Below are positions 6,909-16,693 of a stretch of 49,569 nucleotides of DNA, one piece after another. The notes under the pieces were generated by a model that did not search any database, was not told the DNA's origin, and saw only the letters and a program-made list of their open reading frames with translations. The number at the start of each line of letters is the position of its first letter. Position 1 is the stretch's first letter. The translations under genes were made by a program, and so were the position numbers. The DNA comes from Gammaproteobacteria bacterium (lineage in GTDB: Bacteria > Gemmatimonadota > Gemmatimonadetes > Longimicrobiales > Gaopeijiaceae), in NCBI GenBank assembly GCA_028821195.1, contig JAPPHB010000116.1, positions 1 to 49,569 of the forward strand. The letters run 5' to 3'.

Positions 6909-7087
6909 GAGGCGGAATCTCGCCCCCAGCGCGATGTGCAGCAATGCGGCGCATGCCCGCCGGGCCGGTCGTGGCGCGCCCTCGGCGCTTGATCGCCGGC
7001 GCTCTCCGGGGCAACTTGGTGGCGCGTCCGGGAGCATCCCCGGGGCCAACCCCGTGCCGACCGTCCCTCCCCATCGATCCGCTGCCC

Positions 7088-8272
7088 ATGACATTCAGCG
7101 AGAACGTCGCCCGACTCCAGCCGTCCGCCACCATGGCCGTCAGCTCGCTCGCCAAGCGCCTGCGCGCGGAGGGGCGGGACATCATCGACCTGAGCGCCGG
7201 CGAGCCCGATTTCGACACTCCGTCCTGGCTTGTGGACGCGGCCGTGGAGGGGGTGCGCGCGGGCGCCACCCGCTACACCCCCGCCGCCGGAATGCCGGAG
7301 CTGCGCGCCGCCATCGCCCAGTCGCTTGTCGCCCGGGGCGCCGATGCGGCATGGAGCGACGTAGTGGTCACCGCCGGGGCCAAGCAGGCGCTCTTCAACG
7401 CATGCTTCACCTTCTTCGGCCCGGGCGACGAGGTCATGATCGCCTCGCCCTACTGGACCAGCTATCCGGAGATGGTGACGCTCTCGCGTGCCGAGCCGGT
7501 CTTCGTCCAGGGGCCGCCGGAGACGAACTTCCTGCTTCGCCCGGAGGACCTGGAGGCCGCCCGCACCGAGCACACCCGGGGACTCATCATGTGCTCGCCC
7601 AGCAATCCCACCGGAGCCGTCTACACGCGCGACGAACTCGCCGCGGTGGCGCGCTGGGCCAGGGACAACGACGTTCGCCTGATCAACGACGAGATCTACC
7701 GCCACATCCACTTCGCCGGCGCGGGGACGGCGCCCGGGCTACTGGAACTGGATCCCGGGGACCTGGGTCCCTTCGTGCTCATCGACGGCGTCTCGAAGGC
7801 CTTCGCCATGACCGGGTGGCGCATCGGCTTCTCCTACTGCGAGGGAGCCGGGGCGAAGAAGATGGCCGCCTTCCAGAGCCACACCACCTCCAATCCGGCC
7901 ACCCCGTCCCAGCTCGCTGCGCTCGCCGCCTACGGCAACGTGGAGCGCTCGCTCGGGGACATCGCCGAGATGGCGAAAGCCTACAAGCGGCGTCAGCGCC
8001 TGGTCGTCTCCCTCATGAGCGAACTTCTGCCCGAGCTGTCGTTCGTGGAGCCCGGCGGCGCCTTCTACCTCTTCTTCCGGGTGGACTCGGCCTGTGGCCC
8101 CGGCCAGGGTTCGAGCGACTTCTGCACCCGCATGCTGGAAGAGGCCGGCGTCGCCCTGGTCCCCGGCTCGGCGTTCGGCGACGACCGCTACGCGCGCATG
8201 AGCTTTGCCACCTCCGACGGCCTGCTCAGCGAGGCGATTCGCCGGATGGCGCGTGTGCTGGGGGGTGGTTGA
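7088..8272 (+). CDS. class I PLP-dependent aminotransferase (aspartate aminotransferase type)
   Basis: 394 residues. Fold-type I aminotransferase of the AAT I-beta group, transferring amino groups between aspartate (or another amino acid) and 2-oxoglutarate. Seen residues: SAGEPDFDTP near the N-terminus, SPSNPTG with N173, D201 in NDEIYRH, the PLP lysine K237 in DGVSKAFAMTGWR and R245. Full family length. Start chosen at ATG 7088 (MTFSENVARLQPSATMAV), which is the usual beginning of the family; the upstream in-frame residues are low-complexity. Cytoplasmic. Its 3' end overlaps the convergent phosphatase gene by 47 bp. Exact substrate not decidable from sequence. Confidence 0.9.
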   Translation: MTFSENVARLQPSATMAVSSLAKRLRAEGRDIIDLSAGEPDFDTPSWLVDAAVEGVRAGATRYTPAAGMPELRAAIAQSLVARGADAAWSDVVVTAGAKQALFNACFTFFGPGDEVMIASPYWTSYPEMVTLSRAEPVFVQGPPETNFLLRPEDLEAARTEHTRGLIMCSPSNPTGAVYTRDELAAVARWARDNDVRLINDEIYRHIHFAGAGTAPGLLELDPGDLGPFVLIDGVSKAFAMTGWRIGFSYCEGAGAKKMAAFQSHTTSNPATPSQLAALAAYGNVERSLGDIAEMAKAYKRRQRLVVSLMSELLPELSFVEPGGAFYLFFRVDSACGPGQGSSDFCTRMLEEAGVALVPGSAFGDDRYARMSFATSDGLLSEAIRRMARVLGGG

Positions 8273-8738
8273 GGCTCTCCAGCAACCCCCGGCACGACCG
8301 CTCCACGATCCGGAAGCACTCCTCGAACCCGCGCCTGCCCCCGTAGTAGGGGTCGGGCACATCCTTGTTGCGGCCCGCTTCGGAATCGAACTCGCGCAGG
8401 AGATGCAGGCGGGCGGAGCCGTGCGAGGACCGGCGCAGCGCCGCCAGATGGGCGAGATTGCTGCGGTCCATCGCGATCACGTAGTCGAAGTCGCTCATGT
8501 CGCTCGCGCCTACCCGGCGGGCATGTCCCGGCAACTCGACACCATGGGCGCGGGCGACCGCCAGGGCGCGCGAATCGGGGCGCTCGCCCACGTGCCAGGA
8601 TCCGGTGCCGGCGGAATCGACACGCACGTCGACTTCGGCCCGGTTCGCGAGATGGATGAAGACGCCTTCGGCCAGGGGAGACCGGCAGATGTTGCCCAGA
8701 CACACGAAAAGTATTGAGGTTACGGCGGAATCCGTCAT
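8226..8738 (-). CDS. low-molecular-weight protein-tyrosine phosphatase
   Basis: 170 residues. The active-site P-loop is C13-LGNICRS20 (C-x5-R-S), and the general-acid loop is in DVPDPYYGG. This is the LMW-PTP/arsenate-reductase-like superfamily; the DPYYGG loop and NICRS favour tyrosine phosphatase over arsenate reductase. Such enzymes often dephosphorylate exopolysaccharide tyrosine kinases, but none is in this window. Full length, cytoplasmic. Convergent with and overlapping the aminotransferase 3' end; divergent from the RhlE-type helicase with about 30 bp between starts. Confidence 0.9.
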   Translation of the reverse strand: MTDSAVTSILFVCLGNICRSPLAEGVFIHLANRAEVDVRVDSAGTGSWHVGERPDSRALAVARAHGVELPGHARRVGASDMSDFDYVIAMDRSNLAHLAALRRSSHGSARLHLLREFDSEAGRNKDVPDPYYGGRRGFEECFRIVERSCRGLLESLNHPPAHAPSGESPR

Positions 8739-8771
8739 GCTTTGGGAGAGCGCGTGAGGCTGATATCGGGG

Positions 8772-10052
<1,281 letters not shown>

Positions 10053-10085
10053 GAGCCAGACATCCAACCGGAAAACGGACCACTC

Positions 10086-10493
10086 ATGATCCTGAAGCGT
10101 TACGGCAGCAGACTGCACAGCGTCCAGCCCAACTTCGATTCCCGCGCCCTCACCGAGATCGGATTCCGCCGCGACCGGCGGCTCTCGCTCGGCGTCGAAG
10201 ACTTCGCGGAGGAGTACGACGCCGTGGAGACGCTGGAGTTGTCCGCCAGTGCGGATGGCCCCGTCCACGATCGGGCCGAGCAGGAGCTGCTGCGCAATCT
10301 CGAGCGCGAACTGCGCCGGGTGGAAGCCGATGCGGGCGAGGGGGTGGTGGTCATCGAGAGCGCCCAGGGAGTCGATTATCCCAAGACCCGCGACCGGAAG
10401 CAGAACCAGATCCGGGACGGCCGCAACCGGCTGTACTTCCACTGGACGGTCGATCCTCCGTTGCGGGTGAGCGTGTTTCGCTGCCGCGGTTGA
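10086..10493 (+). CDS. unknown cytoplasmic protein downstream of the helicase
   Basis: 135 residues, charged, no signal peptide or membrane segment. Recognisable stretches are MILKRYGSRLHSVQPNFDSRA, ETLELSASADGP, a charged helix (LLRNLERELRRVEADAGEG) and a C-terminal strand pair ending RLYFHWTVDPPLRVSVFR. The RDRKQNQIRDGRNRLYF segment is polar and could bind nucleic acid or another protein. No family recognised. It follows the helicase by 33 bp in the same direction and may be co-transcribed with it. Confidence 0.65.
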   Translation: MILKRYGSRLHSVQPNFDSRALTEIGFRRDRRLSLGVEDFAEEYDAVETLELSASADGPVHDRAEQELLRNLERELRRVEADAGEGVVVIESAQGVDYPKTRDRKQNQIRDGRNRLYFHWTVDPPLRVSVFRCRG

Positions 10494-10571
10494 ATCCAAT
10501 CCAGCATTCCGGCGTATTGGTAGTCATGCGGACCGTGTCGGGGTGACGCGGCCCGCCGCAGTCATAGATGC

Positions 10572-10578
10572 AAGGAGG
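10572..10578 (+). promoter_or_regulatory. strong Shine-Dalgarno site
   Basis: AAGGAGG is followed by TTGATGATG, placing ATG codons 3 and 6 bases downstream. It is among the best ribosome sites in the window and the main reason to consider the small ORF at 10582. Confidence 0.5.
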
Positions 10579-10581
10579 TTG

Positions 10582-10746
10582 ATGATGTTGATCCGCAGAT
10601 CCAGCACCCGTTTCAAGGGACGGAGGGACTACACCCTTTCCAGCAGGCGCGAGACTCGCCCGACGACGAGCGAACGGCTGCTCGGCAGGGAAACCCGCGC
10701 TCCGGCCACCCGGTCCCCCCGGGAACGGACGGCCGCCGCGGGGTGA
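10582..10746 (+). CDS. possible small arginine-rich protein or leader peptide
   Basis: 54 codons, MMLIRRSSTRFKGRRDYTLSS and onward, very rich in Arg, Ser and Thr. Supported only by the strong ribosome site upstream and by the hairpin terminator about 50 bp downstream, which would close a short transcript. No homologous family recognised, and Arg-rich translation is also what random high-G+C sequence gives. No gene on the same strand follows, so attenuation of a downstream operon is not an explanation. It may instead be part of a small RNA. Confidence 0.35.
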   Translation: MMLIRRSSTRFKGRRDYTLSSRRETRPTTSERLLGRETRAPATRSPRERTAAAG

Positions 10747-10791
10747 TCCCCGCGATCCCGCGAGGGATCCGGGCTGACACACCAACAGCAG

Positions 10792-10831
10792 AACGGAGCC
10801 CCGAGGACAACCTCGGGGCTCCGTTGCTTTT
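10792..10831. terminator. rho-independent terminator, probably bidirectional
   Basis: A perfect 15-bp stem, AACGGAGCCCCGAGG / CCTCGGGGCTCCGTT, encloses the loop ACAA (10807-10810) and is followed on the plus strand by GCTTTT. It lies between a plus-strand unit and the 3' end of the minus-strand S9 peptidase at 10850, so it can terminate both; the T-tract is better on the plus strand. Confidence 0.85.
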
Positions 10832-10849
10832 GCGGTCCTGGATCCGCGT

Positions 10850-12871
10850 TCAGCGCGCGCCGTCCTCCGTCACCGGCATCGGCGTCATCCACCGCTCGAA
10901 CCAGCTGCGCAGGTAGAGTTGGGTGCGCAGGAAGTTGGAGGGGATGCTCGAGGTGCCGTGCCATTCGTCCTTGAAGCGGACCATGGCAGCCGGGATCTTC
11001 AGGACCCGGAGCGCCTGGTAGAACTCCTCGGTCTGCGCCATCGGCGTGCGAAGGTCCATCTCGCCGGTCATGAGCATGGTGGGCGTGGTCACGTTGCCCA
11101 CGTACATCAGCGGCGAGCGGCGCAGGTGCTCCGAGGGGTCGTCCCAGGGGAAGTGCTCGAAGTTCTTGTACCAGGTGGCTCCATCGGTCGTGCCGACGAA
11201 CGACAGCCAGTTGGTGACCGGACAGTTGGCGGACGCCGCCCGGAAGCGGTCGGTGTGACCGACGACCCATGAGGTCAGCACGCCGCCCCCGGAGCAGCCG
11301 TAGACGAACATGTTGTCGGTGTCGACGTAGCCCCGGGCGATCACCTCGTCGACGCCGTTCATCAGGTCGTCGTAGTCCTTGCCCGGATAGGCGTTCTTGA
11401 TGGCATTGCCGAAGGGGCTGCCGTAGCCCGAGCTGCCGCGCGGGTTGGTGTAGAGCACCACGTAGCCGTTGGCGGCGTGGTTCTGCCAGCCGAAGTTGAA
11501 CCCCACGTTGTACATCCCGTGGGGTCCGCCGTGGATCGCGAGGATGAGGGGATAGCGCTCGGACGGATCGAAGTCGGGCGGCTTGATGACCCAGCCCTGA
11601 ATGTCGAAGTCGTCCACCGACTCGTACCAGATTTCCTCGACTTCGCCGAGCCTGACGTCGGCCAGGATGTCGTCGTTCACGCGTGTGAGCTGGCGGATGT
11701 CGCCGGGACTGTCGAGCGCGAAGGAGATGACGTCCCCCGCCTCGTGATAGCTCGTGAGCGTGCCGACCGCCCGGCCGCGCTCGTCGACCGTGGTGACCGC
11801 GAGCATGTGGTTCCCGGTGGTCACGGCGCGCGGCTCCCCATTCACCGGGGCGAACCAGAGGTTCGAGTTGCCCGTCATGGCGGCGGTGAAGTACACCCCG
11901 CTGCCATCGCGGGCCCAGGTGACGCCCGAAAGCCGGCGCCCCAGCTCGCTCGCGATGTGCCGCGAGCCCGAGCCGTCCGCATTCATCACGTACAGGCCGG
12001 TCTCCACGTAGGTGTCGTCGGACCAGTCGTTGGCCTGGTAGGCGATCAGGCTGCCGTCGGGAGAGGGGACCGGGCTCCCGTCGGGGCCGCGGTGGTCGGT
12101 GATCTGCCGAATCGCGCGCGAGCGCACGTTGACGGCGTAGATCTCGGACTCGCGCCAGGTCTGGTCGATGTCTTCCGAGTCTTCGATGCGCAGCGACTGG
12201 AAGACGATCTCCGAGCCGTCGGGCATCCACTGCGGGGCGGAGTGGTTCCAGTCGCCGTCGGTGAGCTGGCGGGGTGTGCCGCCTTCCGCGGGCACCAGGA
12301 AGAGGTGCTGGAAGCCATCGTCGATGTAACCGCGGCGATCACGGCGATAGGTCAGGCGGGTGACGATCTTGGGGGCCTCGGTCCAGCTAGCGCCCTCGGG
12401 CGGGGCTGGCATGTCGATGGCCCAGCGCTCGTCCGACGGCACCGTCATGACGAAGGAGATGTGGGTGCCGTCGGGCGACCACGCGATGTCCGACGGGCTC
12501 TCCTCCAGGCGCGTGATCTGGGTGGTGGCGCCCTCGGCGTCCATCCAGCGCACGAAGATCTGCGAGTCGTTGAGAAAGGCGATGCGGGTGCCGTCCGGCG
12601 ACCAGCGCGGGCTCGATCCCTCGAGCAGGAAGCGGGCCCGCGAGCCGTCGGCGTTCATCACCCACACCGACGAGGCTCTGCGGTCGTCCTGCTGGTCCAC
12701 CCAGGATCGCGTGTACACGATCCGGCTGCCGTCGGGCGAGATGCGGGGATCGGCCACCCACTCCCAGTCCAGGTACTTGTCGAGCGACAGCACCTCGCCC
12801 TCCTGGGCGGATGCCTGGGGCGCGAAGGCGACCAGTAGAAACAGCGGGATCATTCGGGCTCCGCGGACCAT
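10850..12871 (-). CDS. secreted S9 family prolyl-oligopeptidase-type peptidase
   Basis: 673 residues. A signal peptide (MVRGARMIPLFLLVAFAPQA, cleaved near ASAQ) is followed by a WD40/TolB-like propeller with repeated SPDG motifs, then an alpha/beta-hydrolase domain: HGGPHG oxyanion region, nucleophile in YGCSGGG, Asp in GEMDLRTP and His in EWHG. This is an acylaminoacyl-peptidase/dipeptidyl-peptidase-like enzyme that trims oligopeptides outside the cytoplasm. The ATG at 12871 was chosen because GGAGG lies six bases upstream; an ATG two codons earlier abuts that site. The open frame continues far upstream across the divergent gene, but that part is antisense artefact. Divergent from the S9D peptidase. 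Confidence 0.92.
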   Translation of the reverse strand: MVRGARMIPLFLLVAFAPQASAQEGEVLSLDKYLDWEWVADPRISPDGSRIVYTRSWVDQQDDRRASSVWVMNADGSRARFLLEGSSPRWSPDGTRIAFLNDSQIFVRWMDAEGATTQITRLEESPSDIAWSPDGTHISFVMTVPSDERWAIDMPAPPEGASWTEAPKIVTRLTYRRDRRGYIDDGFQHLFLVPAEGGTPRQLTDGDWNHSAPQWMPDGSEIVFQSLRIEDSEDIDQTWRESEIYAVNVRSRAIRQITDHRGPDGSPVPSPDGSLIAYQANDWSDDTYVETGLYVMNADGSGSRHIASELGRRLSGVTWARDGSGVYFTAAMTGNSNLWFAPVNGEPRAVTTGNHMLAVTTVDERGRAVGTLTSYHEAGDVISFALDSPGDIRQLTRVNDDILADVRLGEVEEIWYESVDDFDIQGWVIKPPDFDPSERYPLILAIHGGPHGMYNVGFNFGWQNHAANGYVVLYTNPRGSSGYGSPFGNAIKNAYPGKDYDDLMNGVDEVIARGYVDTDNMFVYGCSGGGVLTSWVVGHTDRFRAASANCPVTNWLSFVGTTDGATWYKNFEHFPWDDPSEHLRRSPLMYVGNVTTPTMLMTGEMDLRTPMAQTEEFYQALRVLKIPAAMVRFKDEWHGTSSIPSNFLRTQLYLRSWFERWMTPMPVTEDGAR

Positions 12872-12877
12872 CTTCAT

Positions 12878-12882
12878 CCTCC
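12878..12882 (-). promoter_or_regulatory. Shine-Dalgarno site fixing the S9 peptidase start
   Basis: GGAGG is followed by ATGAAGATG. The first ATG has zero spacing and the second six bases, so the second (12871) is the more credible start. Confidence 0.6.
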
Positions 12883-13049
12883 GGAAAAGCAAGCGCACTC
12901 TTGAGCCTGTGAAGAACTCGGGCACAGAAGCGAAAGCTACCGGAGTCGAAACTCGCGGGCCAGAGAGTCCGGGCATTTGCTCACGCGCCTCGGGTGCCCC
13001 CACATTCCGGGTCTGTACGGTTCGAACACGTGATTCCGGAGAGACCATC

Positions 13050-15545
13050 ATGGCCCCGACCACCACACCCTCCCGCCCCATGTCCACGGCCCGGCGATTC
13101 CACCGCGCAGGACGGAGACTGCTGCCGGCCACGCTCGTGGCTGCCTTGGCCGCCGCGTTCCTGGGCTCGGCCGCGCACGACGTCTCCGCCCAGGAGGGAT
13201 ATCGCATGCCTCCCCAGGAGATCGTGCGCATCCTCGACGCGCCTCCGCCCCCGTTTGTGAACGTCAGCCCGGACGGGGAGTGGATCGTGCTGACCGGGCG
13301 CCGCAGCATGCCCTCGATCGAGGACATGGCGCAGCCCATGCTTCGCCTGGGTGGCCGGCGCATCAATCCGGCGACCACCGGCGTCTTCGGACCCTCGACG
13401 GGACGCGATCCGGGACTGACCACCACCCTCTCGGTGATGAATGTCTCCGACGGCTCGGAGCGACCCGTCGAGGCGCCGGAAGGTGGCTGGGGCGTGCCGC
13501 GTTTCGCTCCCGGGGGTGATCGGTTCGCCATCACGCGCACAGTTGCCGACGGGATCGAGCTCTGGACAGGCAGCGTCTCGGAGGCCAGCGCCCGGAGGCT
13601 CACCGGGGAGCGGCTGAACGGCGTGCGCGGAGAACCCTGCCAGTGGATGCCGGGCGGGGACGAGCTGCTCTGCACCCTGGTGCCCTCGGGACGCGGGCCC
13701 TCGCCCATGGCGCCCCCGGTTCCCGGCGGTCCGGTCATCCAGGAAGCCGAAGGAAGGACCGCCCCGGTGCGCACCTACCAGGACCTCATCGAAGACTCCC
13801 ACGGCGCAGCGCTGTACGAGTACTTCGCCACCTCCCAGCCCGCCATCGTGGATGCGGACGACGGGACGGTGCGCACGCTGGGGGAGGCCGGCATCTGGAA
13901 TCTCAGCCGTTCGCCCAGCGGCGCGTACATCCTCGCGGAGAGGACGGTGCGCCCCTTCTCCTACCTGGTGCCGGATTCGCGCTTCCCGAAGGAGCTGCAG
14001 ATCTGGAGCCGGGACGGCGGCGTGGTGGCCGAAGTCGCGGCGCTCCCGCTCGCGGACAGAGCCCCCATCGGAGGCGTGGAAGAGGGTCCGCGCGGACACC
14101 GCTGGATGCCCGGCGAGGACCACACCCTCATGTGGGTCGAGGCGCTGGACGGGGGCGATCCCTGGACGGAGGCCGAGCACCGCGACCAGGTGATGCGGCT
14201 GGCTGCGCCCTTCGACGGTGATGCCGCGGAGGTGGCGCGCACGGCCCTCCGCTATGCAGGCCTCTCGCGCGGGGAGGACGGGCTGGCGCTGCTGACCGAG
14301 TCGTGGCGACGGTCCAACATGGTGCGCACCTGGCAGATCGATGTGGACGGCGGCGACGAGTCCAGACTGATCTGGGAGCGCAACTCGCAGGACCGCTACG
14401 GCGATCCCGGGACCCCGGTGGCGCGGCGCGCGGAGAACGGCGAGTCGCTCATCGTACAGGACGGCGACTGGATCTTCCTGACGGGCGCGGGCGCCTCAGA
14501 TGCCGGCGACCATCCCTTTCTGGACCGTATGAATCTCGCCACCGGCGAGAGCGAACGCCTCTTCCAGGCGGCTCCCGGCAGCTACGAGTCCGTCGTCGCC
14601 ATGCTCGACGACGACGGCCGCCGCGTCCTCACCCAGTACGAGACGCCTCTCGAGCCGCCCAACTATTTCGTGCGCGACACCCGTTCGGAGGACCGCCGGC
14701 AGCTGACCCGGTTCCAGAACCCCCATCCCGAACTCTCCGACGTGACGCGCCAGTTCGTCACCTACGAGCGCGAGGACGGAGTGCAGCTCTCCGGCACGCT
14801 CTACCTGCCCGCCGACTACGAGGAGGGAACGCGGCTGCCCACCATCGTGTGGGCCTATCCGCGGGAGTACTCGAACCCCGACGTGGCCGGCCAGGTGCGC
14901 GGCTCGCCCAGCCGCTTCACGCGCGTGGGCGGCGCCTCGCACCTCTTCTTCCTCACCCAGGGGTACGCCGTCTTCGACGGACCCACCATGCCCATCATCG
15001 GCGAGGAGACGCCCAACGACACGTATGTGGATCAGCTCGTAAGTTCTGCCGAGGCGGCCGTGGACAAGGTGGTAGAAATGGGCGTCACCGACCGCGGCCG
15101 GGTCGGCATCGGCGGCCACAGCTACGGCGCCTTCATGACCGCCAACCTGCTCGCGCACTCCGATCTGTTCCAGGCCGGCATCGCGCGCAGCGGCGCCTAC
15201 AACCGCACCCTCACGCCCTTCGGCTTCCAGAACGAGCGCCGCACCTTCTGGGAGGCGGGCGACGTCTACTTCGCGATGTCGCCGTTCATGCACGCCGACG
15301 ACATCAACGAGCCGATGATCCTCATCCACGGGGAGGCCGACAACAACTCGGGGACCTTCCCGGTGCAGTCCCGGCGCATGTTTCACGCGATGAAGGGCAA
15401 CGGGGGCACGGCCCGCCTGGTGATGCTGCCCCACGAGAGCCACGGCTACCGGGGGCGTGAATCGGTGATGCACGCGCTGGCCGAGATGGTGGAGTGGATG
15501 GACGCGTACGTGAAGAATGCGGGCGTGCCGGTGATGGACCGGTAG
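13050..15545 (+). CDS. secreted S9 peptidase, glutamyl-endopeptidase (S9D) type
   Basis: 831 residues. An N-terminal signal sequence (arginines, then LLPATLVAALAAAFLGSAA, cleavage near VSAQ) is followed by a long propeller and a C-terminal hydrolase domain. Nucleophile motif GGHSYGAFMTANLLAHS, the stretch ARSGAYNRTLTPFGFQNE, acid HGEADNNSGTFP and HESHGYRGRES are the hallmarks of the plant-chloroplast-type glutamyl endopeptidase branch of S9. It is predicted to cleave peptides after Glu in the periplasm. ATG 13050 has GGAGAG upstream; MSTARR at 13080 is an alternative. Divergent from the other S9 peptidase across about 180 bp. Confidence 0.92.
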   Translation: MAPTTTPSRPMSTARRFHRAGRRLLPATLVAALAAAFLGSAAHDVSAQEGYRMPPQEIVRILDAPPPPFVNVSPDGEWIVLTGRRSMPSIEDMAQPMLRLGGRRINPATTGVFGPSTGRDPGLTTTLSVMNVSDGSERPVEAPEGGWGVPRFAPGGDRFAITRTVADGIELWTGSVSEASARRLTGERLNGVRGEPCQWMPGGDELLCTLVPSGRGPSPMAPPVPGGPVIQEAEGRTAPVRTYQDLIEDSHGAALYEYFATSQPAIVDADDGTVRTLGEAGIWNLSRSPSGAYILAERTVRPFSYLVPDSRFPKELQIWSRDGGVVAEVAALPLADRAPIGGVEEGPRGHRWMPGEDHTLMWVEALDGGDPWTEAEHRDQVMRLAAPFDGDAAEVARTALRYAGLSRGEDGLALLTESWRRSNMVRTWQIDVDGGDESRLIWERNSQDRYGDPGTPVARRAENGESLIVQDGDWIFLTGAGASDAGDHPFLDRMNLATGESERLFQAAPGSYESVVAMLDDDGRRVLTQYETPLEPPNYFVRDTRSEDRRQLTRFQNPHPELSDVTRQFVTYEREDGVQLSGTLYLPADYEEGTRLPTIVWAYPREYSNPDVAGQVRGSPSRFTRVGGASHLFFLTQGYAVFDGPTMPIIGEETPNDTYVDQLVSSAEAAVDKVVEMGVTDRGRVGIGGHSYGAFMTANLLAHSDLFQAGIARSGAYNRTLTPFGFQNERRTFWEAGDVYFAMSPFMHADDINEPMILIHGEADNNSGTFPVQSRRMFHAMKGNGGTARLVMLPHESHGYRGRESVMHALAEMVEWMDAYVKNAGVPVMDR

Positions 15546-15589
15546 GGGGTGAGCGATCCGCTGGAGGCGGTTGCGCGGTAGCCTGACTC

Positions 15590-16681
15590 ATGCCCGTTCG
15601 CGTAGCCGTCATGACCGGCCCGCACGAGCCCATGGAGGTCCGGACTCTCCCCGACCCGGACCTGGAGCCCGGTGCCGTCCTCCTGGAGACCATCGCCAGC
15701 GAGGTGTGCGGGACCGACGTCCACCTGTGGCACGGGCGGCTGGCCGGGGTGCCCTACCCGATCATCCCCGGCCACGTGAGCGTGGGCAGGGTGGCGGAGG
15801 CGCGCGGGGTGGAGCGCGACGCGGTCGGGCGGCCGCTGGCGCCCGGCGACGTGGTGACCTTCCTGGACGTGCACGAAACCTGCTACCGCTGCTACCACTG
15901 CCTGGTGGCGCGCCAGCCCAACCGGTGTCCGGCGCGCAAGGTGTACGGCATCACCTACACCCTCGCGGAAGGGCTGCTGGGGGGCTGGGCGGAGCGCATC
16001 TGCCTGAAGCCGGGCGTGCGCATTCTCCGGCTGCCGGACAACCTGGACGCGGACGACGTGATCGGGGGTGGGTGCGGGCTCTTCACCGGCTTCGCGGCGG
16101 TGGATCGCGCCGATCTGCGCATGGGGGATGTGGTGGTGGTGCAGGGGGCCGGTCCGGTGGGACTCGCCGCCGCCGCCTTCGCCGGTCTCTCGGGCGCGGC
16201 CGAGGTCGTGCTCATCGGCGACCCGGATGCCCGCCTGGCGCTCGGGGCACGCATGGGAGCTGGGCTCACGCTCTCGGTTTCGGGCACCACGCCGGAGGAG
16301 CGCCTCGACGCGGTCATGGCCCGCACCGGGGGGCGCGGGGCCGACCTGGTCATCGAAGCGAGCGGCAACCCGGCCGCCATCCCCGAGGGATTCGCGCTCG
16401 TCCGCGACGGGGGCCGCTATGTCGTGGCAGGACACTACACCGACGCCGGGCCCGTAGAGGTCAATCCGCACACCGACATCAACCGTGGGCACGTGGACGT
16501 GCGGGGCCAGTGGGGGACCGACTTCCATCATCTGGTACGCGCCCTCCGGCTGCTTTCCCGGCACCGCGAACGCCTGCCCTTCGCCGAGGTGATCGGGGCG
16601 CGCTATCCGCTCGAAAGCACGCAGCAGGCGCTTGAGGATGTGGCCGCGCTGCGGGTCACGAAGGCGCTTGTGGTGCCCTGA
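15590..16681 (+). CDS. zinc-dependent MDR alcohol/polyol dehydrogenase
   Basis: 363 residues, medium-chain dehydrogenase. The catalytic zinc site includes C40 (CGTDVH) and H62 (PGHVSVG); the structural zinc lobe has C98-x2-C101-x2-C104-x8-C113; the NAD(P) site is GAGPVG in the Rossmann domain. The C-terminal QWGTDFHHLVRAL is usual for threonine/sorbitol-dehydrogenase-like members. It oxidises an alcohol, polyol or amino alcohol with NAD(P)+; substrate not decidable. No clear ribosome site before ATG 15590. It follows the S9D peptidase by 44 bp and converges on the metal regulator. Confidence 0.9.
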   Translation: MPVRVAVMTGPHEPMEVRTLPDPDLEPGAVLLETIASEVCGTDVHLWHGRLAGVPYPIIPGHVSVGRVAEARGVERDAVGRPLAPGDVVTFLDVHETCYRCYHCLVARQPNRCPARKVYGITYTLAEGLLGGWAERICLKPGVRILRLPDNLDADDVIGGGCGLFTGFAAVDRADLRMGDVVVVQGAGPVGLAAAAFAGLSGAAEVVLIGDPDARLALGARMGAGLTLSVSGTTPEERLDAVMARTGGRGADLVIEASGNPAAIPEGFALVRDGGRYVVAGHYTDAGPVEVNPHTDINRGHVDVRGQWGTDFHHLVRALRLLSRHRERLPFAEVIGARYPLESTQQALEDVAALRVTKALVVP

Positions 16682-16693
16682 CGGCCTCAGACG

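Larger units (their letters stand above)
10494..10849. other. 356-bp region with possible small ORF and strong terminator
   Basis: Between the unknown protein (plus) and the S9 peptidase (minus). Contains a plus-strand 54-codon reading frame with an excellent ribosome site and, further on, a perfect hairpin terminator. Otherwise nothing recognisable. Confidence 0.5.

Noticed and set aside
8742..8771. TTG start for the RhlE-type helicase
   Set aside because: No ribosome site at proper spacing, and it leaves only a few bases to the divergent phosphatase start; ATG 8772 or 8793 is better.
12360..13049. Upstream extension of the S9D peptidase frame
   Set aside because: Antisense to the other S9 peptidase; the signal peptide and ribosome site place the start at 13050.
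12872..13774. 300-codon upstream extension of the minus-strand S9 peptidase
   Set aside because: It is antisense to the S9D peptidase, low-complexity, and lies before a signal peptide with its own ribosome site.
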